Shown piece by piece: positions 5,976-11,002 of a DNA stretch of 12,657 nucleotides. The notes below the pieces were generated by a model. It had not been told where the DNA came from and did not search any database. It saw only the letters and a program-made list of their open reading frames with translations. Position 1 is the first letter of the stretch. The number at the start of each line of letters is the position of its first letter. Origin of the DNA: Methanosarcinales archaeon (GTDB lineage: Archaea > Halobacteriota > Methanosarcinia > Methanosarcinales > Methanogasteraceae). The position numbers and the translations under genes were made by a program. The stretch is from positions 1 through 12,657 of the forward strand of contig DAOVGE010000143.1 of the NCBI GenBank assembly GCA_030672605.1. Reading direction: 5' to 3'.

Positions 5976-6895
5976 CCGAATTATTGGGTACAATTCTCCC
6001 ATACATCACGACGATCCTTCTCTTCGCATCGATCTATGCGGTCTTCGCGCTGGGCTTGAATCTTGAATGGGGGTTCACAGGTCTCATAAACTTTGGACAC
6101 GTCGCATTCTTCGCAATTGGGGCGTACACGACTGTTCTGCTCAATATAAGTGGATGTCCTCTGATCATATCAGTGATTGCGGGAGTCGCACTGGCTGGAT
6201 TCTTTGGTTTCCTCCTCGGAATTCCCACTCTCCGTTTAAGGGAGGATTATCTTGCAATCGTTACGATCGGGTTTTCCGAAGTGTTGAGATCCATTCTTTT
6301 GAATGAAGAGTGGCTTACACGAGGTCCGTTTGGGGTTCATGGGTTTGACCGACCGTTTCATGATGTGATCCCCTACCAGCACTATAATACTTTTCTGCTG
6401 ATATTGTTTGTTGCGATACTGGTGCTCGTCTACTTCGCTCTCGAAAGACTGATACAATCACCGTGGGGCAGGGTCTTGAAATCAATTCGCGAGGACGAGG
6501 CAGTCCCATCCGCGCTCGGAAAGAACGTCTTCTCGTACAAACTCCAGTCACTCATAATCGGGTCTGCGATAGCAGGACTTGCCGGCGCAATGCTTGCGTT
6601 CTACATAACGTACATCAATCCCTGTACATTCAAGCCAATAGAGACGTTTCACGCATGGATCATCGTGATCCTTGGCGGAACTGCGAGCAACAAGGGCACA
6701 ATCGTCGGCGCAATCATTCTCTGGGCTTTTTTCAGTGGAACAAAGTTTATCGACCGGATCGTTCCGGTTCCATTTGAATCACACCAGATGGGCGCGTTTC
6801 GGATGATCGTGGTCGGACTGCTGCTGATGCTTCTCATGATGTACAAACCGGAAGGGATCTTTGGAACGAAGGAGGAACTTGCGTTATCTGACTAA
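5972..6895 (+). CDS. livM: Branched-chain amino acid-type ABC transporter permease LivM
   Basis: A 307-residue permease, partner of LivH. Recognisable family stretches are LGLNLEWGFTGLINFGHVAFFAIGAY (about 27-52), LRLREDYLAIVTIGFSEVLRSI (87-108), the coupling loop SPWGRVLKSIREDEAVPSALGKN (about 164-186), HAWIIVILGGTASNKGTIVGA (229-249) and the C-terminal MYKPEGIFG. The ATG at 5972 overlaps the livH stop (ATGA) and is preceded by a perfect GGAGGTG (5961-5967). The frame is open further upstream, but that part is livH coding sequence in another frame, so 5972 is the start. The reading frame of livG continues in phase after the livM TAA. Confidence 0.94.
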   Translation: MTELLGTILPYITTILLFASIYAVFALGLNLEWGFTGLINFGHVAFFAIGAYTTVLLNISGCPLIISVIAGVALAGFFGFLLGIPTLRLREDYLAIVTIGFSEVLRSILLNEEWLTRGPFGVHGFDRPFHDVIPYQHYNTFLLILFVAILVLVYFALERLIQSPWGRVLKSIREDEAVPSALGKNVFSYKLQSLIIGSAIAGLAGAMLAFYITYINPCTFKPIETFHAWIIVILGGTASNKGTIVGAIILWAFFSGTKFIDRIVPVPFESHQMGAFRMIVVGLLLMLLMMYKPEGIFGTKEELALSD

Positions 6896-6916
6896 TCAGT
6901 CACTCGGCAGTCACTC

Positions 6917-6926
6917 AGAGGTGATC
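6917..6926 (+). promoter_or_regulatory. Shine-Dalgarno AGAGGTGATC ahead of an ATA codon
   Basis: AGAGGTGATC is close to a full anti-Shine-Dalgarno match and is followed two bases later by ATA (6929-6931), the first codon of the livG frame with LivG-like sequence. No ATG, GTG or TTG occurs in this frame between the livM stop (6893-6895) and the GTG at 6974. That GTG is about 50 bases from the site, well beyond working distance. Confidence 0.6.
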
Positions 6927-6928
6927 AA

Positions 6929-7687
6929 ATAAATATACTCACTGCACGGAATCTCAAAAAGCATTTCGGCGGCGTGAAAGCGGTCGATGGATGTTCCATT
7001 GATATCGAGAGCGGGACTGTTGTGGGATTGATCGGTCCGAATGGCGCGGGAAAGACCACGATGTTCAATCTGATCAGTGGTTTTGAGAGGGGAAGCGGCG
7101 AGATCATGTTCAAGGGGAATCGGACTGATAATCTGCCGCCATTCAAGATTGCGCGGTGCGGCATGGTCAGAACGTTTCAGATACCCCGTGCCCTCACAAA
7201 GATGAGCGTCCTCGAGAACCTGATGCTCGCACCAACGATGCAGCGCGGTGAGCGGATCTGGAACGTGTGCCTTCGCAGAAAGAAGGTGTTGGAACAGGAG
7301 CAAGCGATAAAAGAGAAATCCATGGGAATTCTGGAGTTTTTCGAGATTGACAACCTCAAAGACGAGTACGCGGGCGCGCTCTCGGGCGGGCAGAAGAAGC
7401 TTCTGGAGATGGCACGGGCGATTGCGATCGACCCGTCGATGATGCTGCTCGATGAGCCGTTTGCAGGCGTGAATCCGACGCTTTCGCGAAAGATCTCCGG
7501 GCACATCGATGAACTGCGTGAGAGCGGCATGACGTTTCTCATAATCGAGCATGACATCCCGGCAGTAACGAAGATCAGCGACTGGATCGTGGTGATGAAC
7601 GAAGGGCGGGTCATGGCAGAGGGCGAACCAGAGGAGATAAAGCGAAGAAAGGACGTGCTGGATGTCTATCTGGGGGGTGAGGGGTGA
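6929..7687 (+). CDS. livG: ABC transporter ATP-binding protein LivG (probable AUA start)
   Basis: One of the two ATPases driving the LivHM importer. From the ATA at 6929 the protein is 252 residues, the usual LivG length, and begins N-I-L-T-A-R-N-L-K-K-H-F-G-G-V-K-A-V-D, the canonical first strand of a LivG ATPase. The conventional GTG at 6974 would delete this strand, including the aromatic residue (F) of the A-loop region. Motifs numbered from the ATA: Walker A GPNGAGKTT (36-44), Q84 in RTFQIPR, the LivG-type helical insert, signature LSGGQ (151-155), Walker B MLLDEP (D175, E176) and switch H208 in IIEHD. The gene lies 33 bases after livM and has a good Shine-Dalgarno at 6917-6926. Identity is certain; the start codon is inferred. 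Confidence 0.93.
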   Translation: MNILTARNLKKHFGGVKAVDGCSIDIESGTVVGLIGPNGAGKTTMFNLISGFERGSGEIMFKGNRTDNLPPFKIARCGMVRTFQIPRALTKMSVLENLMLAPTMQRGERIWNVCLRRKKVLEQEQAIKEKSMGILEFFEIDNLKDEYAGALSGGQKKLLEMARAIAIDPSMMLLDEPFAGVNPTLSRKISGHIDELRESGMTFLIIEHDIPAVTKISDWIVVMNEGRVMAEGEPEEIKRRKDVLDVYLGGEG

Positions 7688-7734
7688 TGATTGTGGAGAA
7701 GGGATGATGGGGGGTAATGAGGAATGATGATACC

Positions 7735-8436
7735 ATGATACTGGAGGTGGACAATATTGTCGCCGGATACACCGACCTCGACATACTTCACGGCATATCG
7801 ATTAAAATCGAGTCCGGAGAGATTGTCTCAATCATCGGTCCGAACGGATCAGGCAAATCCACACTCATGAAGACGATCTTCGGGCTCCTGCGCATACGCA
7901 ACGGGCGAATCGTATTCAAAGGCGATGACATAACTGGAATTATGCCGGAGAGGATCGTCAGGAAAGGGATGGGTTATGTTCCGCAGGAGAAAGAGTTCTT
8001 TTCATCATTAACCGCCCTCGAGAACCTTGAGATGGGTGCGTTCATAAGCGATTGCGACATCTCCGAGAGTCTGGAGCGCGTATACCGGATCTTCCCGGTT
8101 CTTGTGGAGAAAGGGCATATCAGGGCGGGCGCCCTCTCTGGCGGGGAGCAGCGGATGGTCGGTTTTGGGCGTGCGCTCATGCTATCACCTGATCTTCTGC
8201 TTCTTGACGAACCGTCCGCGGGGCTCGCACCAAAGATGCGGGACATGGTCTTCGAGAAGATAATTGAGATCAATCGTGCGGGCACCTCGATTCTGATTGT
8301 GGAACAGAATGCGAAGAGGTCGCTTGCGATATCGGATCGCGGGTATGTGCTCGAGATGGGCAGAAACCGATTCGAGGGAGCAGGCTGCGAGCTACTGGAG
8401 AATGAGGACGTGTTGAGGCTCTATCTGGGCGGGTGA
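7735..8436 (+). CDS. livF: ABC transporter ATP-binding protein LivF
   Basis: The second ATPase of the transporter, 233 residues from the ATG at 7735 (M-I-L-E-V-D-N-I-V-A-G-Y), which is where LivF homologues begin. An in-frame ATG at 7717 would add M-R-N-D-D-T and has a G-rich, Shine-Dalgarno-like run before it, so it remains possible. Motifs numbered from 7735: Walker A GPNGSGKST (35-43), Q84 in VPQEKEF, signature LSGGE (134-138) and Walker B LLLDEP (D158, E159). The switch position reads VEQN with glutamine in place of histidine, as is usual for LivF. It is the last gene of livHMGF; no substrate-binding protein gene follows. Confidence 0.94.
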   Translation: MILEVDNIVAGYTDLDILHGISIKIESGEIVSIIGPNGSGKSTLMKTIFGLLRIRNGRIVFKGDDITGIMPERIVRKGMGYVPQEKEFFSSLTALENLEMGAFISDCDISESLERVYRIFPVLVEKGHIRAGALSGGEQRMVGFGRALMLSPDLLLLDEPSAGLAPKMRDMVFEKIIEINRAGTSILIVEQNAKRSLAISDRGYVLEMGRNRFEGAGCELLENEDVLRLYLGG

Positions 8437-8461
8437 GTGTGTGGGTGTGTGCGCGGGCGAG

Positions 8462-8476
8462 TGCGAGATTCTCGCA
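8462..8476 (+). terminator. Small hairpin after livF, possible transcript end
   Basis: TGCGAG, a three-base loop ATT and CTCGCA form a perfect 6 bp stem 26 bases after the livF stop, in the convergent gap with the metal-binding lipoprotein gene. Only a weak T-run (ACTTT) follows. The region just upstream is a GT-rich low-complexity run (GTGAGTGTGTGGGTGTGTG). Confidence 0.35.
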
Positions 8477-8490
8477 GCCCAAGTAACTTT

Positions 8491-8565
8491 CTGCCACAGA
8501 GAGCACAGAGATTCCTTTTCCGTGCCCTAAATTCCACTCTGTGCTCTCCGTCCCCTCTATGGCAG
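8491..8565. repeat. Degenerate palindromic element, copy 3
   Basis: The left arm CTGCCACAGAGAGCACAGAG (8491-8510) pairs with a right arm (8537-8565) through CTCTGTGCTCT (8537-8547) and CTATGGCAG (8557-8565). Eight to nine unpaired bases lie between the two right-arm blocks, and there is one mismatch in the outer stem. It lies in the convergent gap between livF and the ZnuA-like gene. The arm pattern CCACAGAGnnCACAGAGATT is like those of copies 1 and 2. Confidence 0.7.
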
Positions 8566-8613
8566 TCAAGAGTTCCAAATTACACTTGTGTTGTGGTATA
8601 TCAACGTCATCCA

Positions 8614-9468
8614 TCACGCCAGATGTCTGGCGAGTATCTCTGAGACCATGCGCATATTCGCCACATAATCTGCTGCAAGCGGGTCGATAGGGACAACTAC
8701 GCCGCCGATCTCCTCTGCTATGACCTCCGCACTCTCGCTATTGAACTGCGGCGCGGTAAAGACGACTGTTATGTTATTCGCCTTTGCAGTGTCCACCAGT
8801 CTCGCAAGGTCTGACGCACTCGGTTCCTTGCCCTCGATCTCGATTGGTATCTGCTCCATCTGGTAATCCCTTGCAAAATAACCCCATGCAGGGTGGAATA
8901 TCATGAATTTCCTGTTTTTGATTCCGGAAAGGTTTTTTCTGATATCATAATCGAGATTGTCCAGCTCATCCATGTATTCCTCCTTATTTCCGACATAATA
9001 GTCCCGGTTCTCAGGATCGATCTCGATCAGCGCATCGCAGATATGTTCCACCTGCGTCTTTGCGAGTGTGGGTGAAAGCCAGATGTGCGGGTCGTTTGCG
9101 ACGATCTCAATCTCATCTGACGAATCGATTACCGTAAGATCGCTGTTAGCCTCGACGATATTGTCCATCCACGCATTCTCGAACGGGATGTGTCCTATCC
9201 GCACATACAGTCTTGCGCGGCTGACTTCTTTCAATTGACCCGGACTCGGTTCATGAGTGGCAGGGCTTGCCCCGGGCGGTATCATGACGATCACAGAGAC
9301 TCGCTCCTTCCCGATACGCTCCACAAAATCCTTCTGCGGGAGGATGCTCACCGCAACCACCATCCCGAAATCTTCCTGCTCTGCCTGGTCTTCGGAGACG
9401 AGGCATCCTGCAACGAACGCTGCCATGAGAACCAGTACCAAAACCATAATCAATAATTTCACGTTCAT
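8614..9468 (-). CDS. ZnuA-like metal ABC transporter substrate-binding lipoprotein
   Basis: A 284-residue cluster A-I solute-binding protein (ZnuA/TroA/PsaA type), which captures Zn2+ or Mn2+ outside the cell for an ABC importer. Residues 1-21 are a hydrophobic signal ending in a lipobox VAGC (C22), so it is probably a membrane-anchored lipoprotein. Metal ligands fall in the family motifs ATHEPSP (H72), DPHIWLSP (H128), FHPAWGYF (H192) and IDPLAADY (D262). Three histidines plus one acid is the zinc/manganese pattern. The His-rich loop of classical ZnuA is absent; an acidic stretch (DSSDEIEIVAND) lies before H128 instead. GAGG precedes the ATG at 9468. No cognate permease or ATPase is adjacent, so the transporter must be elsewhere or shared. 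Confidence 0.9.
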   Translation of the reverse strand: MNVKLLIMVLVLVLMAAFVAGCLVSEDQAEQEDFGMVVAVSILPQKDFVERIGKERVSVIVMIPPGASPATHEPSPGQLKEVSRARLYVRIGHIPFENAWMDNIVEANSDLTVIDSSDEIEIVANDPHIWLSPTLAKTQVEHICDALIEIDPENRDYYVGNKEEYMDELDNLDYDIRKNLSGIKNRKFMIFHPAWGYFARDYQMEQIPIEIEGKEPSASDLARLVDTAKANNITVVFTAPQFNSESAEVIAEEIGGVVVPIDPLAADYVANMRMVSEILARHLA

Positions 9469-9540
9469 ACGATCTTCCTCACTATTATACCCGACAATCG
9501 CCGTATCCGCATATCAAGGTTACTCCTATTACGGGAACGT

Positions 9541-9552
9541 CACTGTTATATC
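9541..9552 (+). promoter_or_regulatory. Probable TATA box for alba
   Basis: CACTGTTATATC is centred about 37 bases before the ATG at 9583 and only about 19 before the ATG at 9565. Standard TATA spacing would start the transcript near 9572, after the first ATG, which supports 9583 as the start of alba. Confidence 0.45.
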
Positions 9553-9582
9553 GGGTAAAACCAGATGGTTGGATCGAATACT

Positions 9583-9870
9583 ATGGCGCCGAAAACAACC
9601 AATGACAACGAAATATTCGTGGGCAAGAAGACTGTGATGTATTATGTCATGGCGATTGTGGCGCAGTTTGATACGGGCACAAACGATGTTGTGGTGAGAG
9701 CGCGTGGGAACGCAATCTCGCATGCGGTAGATGCTGTCGAGGTGACGCGGAACCGATACATGCCAGACGTACAGGTGGCAAAAATCGAGATCGGAACAGA
9801 CCGGATGCAAGGAAAACATGGCAACATGGTCAATGTCTCGTGGATCAAGCTGTCCCTGAAACGCCGATGA
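9583..9870 (+). CDS. albA: DNA/RNA-binding chromatin protein Alba
   Basis: A 95-residue Alba-superfamily protein (IF3-C-like fold) that coats DNA and RNA as dimers in archaea. Core motifs are IFVGKKTVMYYVMAIVAQF (11-29), with the paired lysines K15-K16 that bind nucleic acid and are the site of acetyl regulation in Sulfolobus, then VVVRARGNAISHAVDAVEV and TRNRYMP, and the strand KIEIGTDRMQ near the C-terminus. An ATG at 9565 would add six residues, but TATA spacing and family length favour 9583. The stop codon overlaps the start of the next gene (ATGA), so they are co-transcribed. It is divergent from the metal-binding lipoprotein gene. Confidence 0.94.
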   Translation: MAPKTTNDNEIFVGKKTVMYYVMAIVAQFDTGTNDVVVRARGNAISHAVDAVEVTRNRYMPDVQVAKIEIGTDRMQGKHGNMVNVSWIKLSLKRR

Positions 9871-10613
9871 CCAAAACGGACGATTGTGTGTGCAGCATAA
9901 TCGATATCGCACCAACGATCTCCGAACTGATCGATGTGCCGCTTCCCGGCGCGGACGGTGTGGTGATACCGGAGATGATCGAGTGCCTGCAGGGGTGCGA
10001 CCGGTTGATACTGATAATCGTTGACAGCCTCGGTTACTCGACATACCAGCGGTTGGGATCCGCAATGCAGCACGTGAGCGGGAATGGTACGGTCATCCGG
10101 TGCAGGGCTGTCGCAGACCACACGACCCCTGCGATCGCATCGATTCTCACAGGATGCAGTCCCGAGACGCACTGCATACTCACAGACGACGATGTCTGCA
10201 CCTCGCCGATCAAGTCGATACTCGAGCGTGTAGAGGAGTGCGGCAGGCGATCAGCGGTTGTAATCGCGAACGGGGGTGCAAAAGCCATGCGAACAAAGAT
10301 TAATCTCGTCGCAGGCGGGGGCGATGATAGCGATATAATTGCGTATGATGCGATGATTGCGAAGCATTCAGTTGATCTTCTGAGACATGAGCCGGTTCTC
10401 ACGGTGATTCACATGAGAGCAATCGACAGGTATGCGCACGAAGGCAGAAGCTTCGATGAGCTGATGTATGCGGCAGAGAGAATCGACGGGCACATCAAGG
10501 AGATTTGCAGTCATATTGGCGGGGGGACTGGTGTCATCATCTGCGGGGATCATCCGATTCACGGGGCGTATGCCTGGAAGGGGCGGGATGTGGCGCTGAT
10601 TGCGTTCAGGTGA
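9867..10613 (+). CDS. Alkaline phosphatase superfamily metalloenzyme, unknown substrate
   Basis: A 248-residue protein from the ATG at 9867, which overlaps the alba stop as ATGA; a GTG at 9840 is possible but would lie inside alba. The superfamily's metal site is readable: D53 in LIIVDSLGY, a threonine nucleophile in DHTTPAIASILTG (T86 or T87), D187 and H191 in IDRYAHEG, D228-H229 in CGDHPIHG, and H232. That set implies two metal ions and a phospho-transfer or phosphodiester hydrolysis reaction of the nucleotide pyrophosphatase/phosphodiesterase type. There is no signal peptide or membrane segment, so it should be cytoplasmic. The N-terminal phrase DIAPTISELI is family-like. The true substrate is not known. 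Its stop codon lies within the 3' end of the convergent RNase P RNA. Confidence 0.88.
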   Translation: MTKTDDCVCSIIDIAPTISELIDVPLPGADGVVIPEMIECLQGCDRLILIIVDSLGYSTYQRLGSAMQHVSGNGTVIRCRAVADHTTPAIASILTGCSPETHCILTDDDVCTSPIKSILERVEECGRRSAVVIANGGAKAMRTKINLVAGGGDDSDIIAYDAMIAKHSVDLLRHEPVLTVIHMRAIDRYAHEGRSFDELMYAAERIDGHIKEICSHIGGGTGVIICGDHPIHGAYAWKGRDVALIAFR

Positions 10614-10927
10614 GTGAGGAGAGTAAGCCCCCTTCTGTTCATAGCAGCATTCGACTGAGCACCGTACCCAGAGCGCGGCTGGACTCCGCTTCCCGCCAAC
10701 ATCGCGAGAGCGCCCTGCATTGGCTTGCACCCACGGGGATTGCACCGTTTCATCCACGATATGAGACCTCATCCTTCCGGAATCATCGCATAAACATACC
10801 ATGGTAATCGTTTCTGTGTCAGAGCCATGACTCTCGCCATAAGCCATTTCGGCATCCGTGTTGTCCAGTGGTGGGGGGACTTTCCTCACGACTGAATCGT
10901 CGCGGCGGCTGCTCTTCCTCTCTCACC
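10609..10927 (-). ncRNA. rnpB: RNase P RNA, archaeal
   Basis: RNA subunit of ribonuclease P, which removes 5' leaders of tRNA precursors. The reverse strand carries the universally conserved blocks in order: GAGGAAAGTCC (10887-10877, CR I/P4 5' strand), ACACAGAAAC (10819-10810, CR II/III), GGTGCAAGCC (about 10734-10725) and ACAGAAGGGGGCTTAC (10638-10623, CR V/P4 3' strand). The ends are set by helix P1: GGTGAGAGAGGA (10927-10916) pairs with TCCTCACTCACC (10620-10609), with one mismatch. The length is about 319 bases, normal for an archaeal RNA. The last few bases overlap the stop codon of the convergent phosphatase-like gene. Ends are by pairing and could shift by a few bases. Confidence 0.96.
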
Positions 10928-10944
10928 AGATGCTCTGATCTCAA

Positions 10945-10957
10945 GGGGTATTATGTC
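10945..10957 (-). promoter_or_regulatory. Probable TATA box of rnpB
   Basis: The reverse strand reads AGACATAATACCC centred about 24 bases before the RNA 5' end predicted from helix P1. That is the standard archaeal TATA-to-start distance. The agreement of promoter and helix supports both calls. Confidence 0.55.
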
Positions 10958-11002
10958 TTCCGGCACATTTTTACCACAACAGACGAATTGGGGATGAGAC
11001 AA

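Noticed and set aside
6911..7552. Minus-strand ORF of 213 codons opposite livG.
   Set aside because: It is a shadow of a high-confidence ABC ATPase gene. The composition is that of a reverse-frame translation, with no recognisable motif.
9484..9489. TATAAT on the minus strand, like a bacterial -10 box, before the ZnuA-like gene.
   Set aside because: The genome is archaeal, and the site is too close to the ATG (about 16-21 bases) to serve as a TATA box with normal spacing.
10368..10889. Minus-strand ORF of 173 codons across 10609-10889.
   Set aside because: The region is RNase P RNA, with conserved CR I, II/III and V blocks and a closing P1 helix. The rest is antisense to the phosphatase-like gene.
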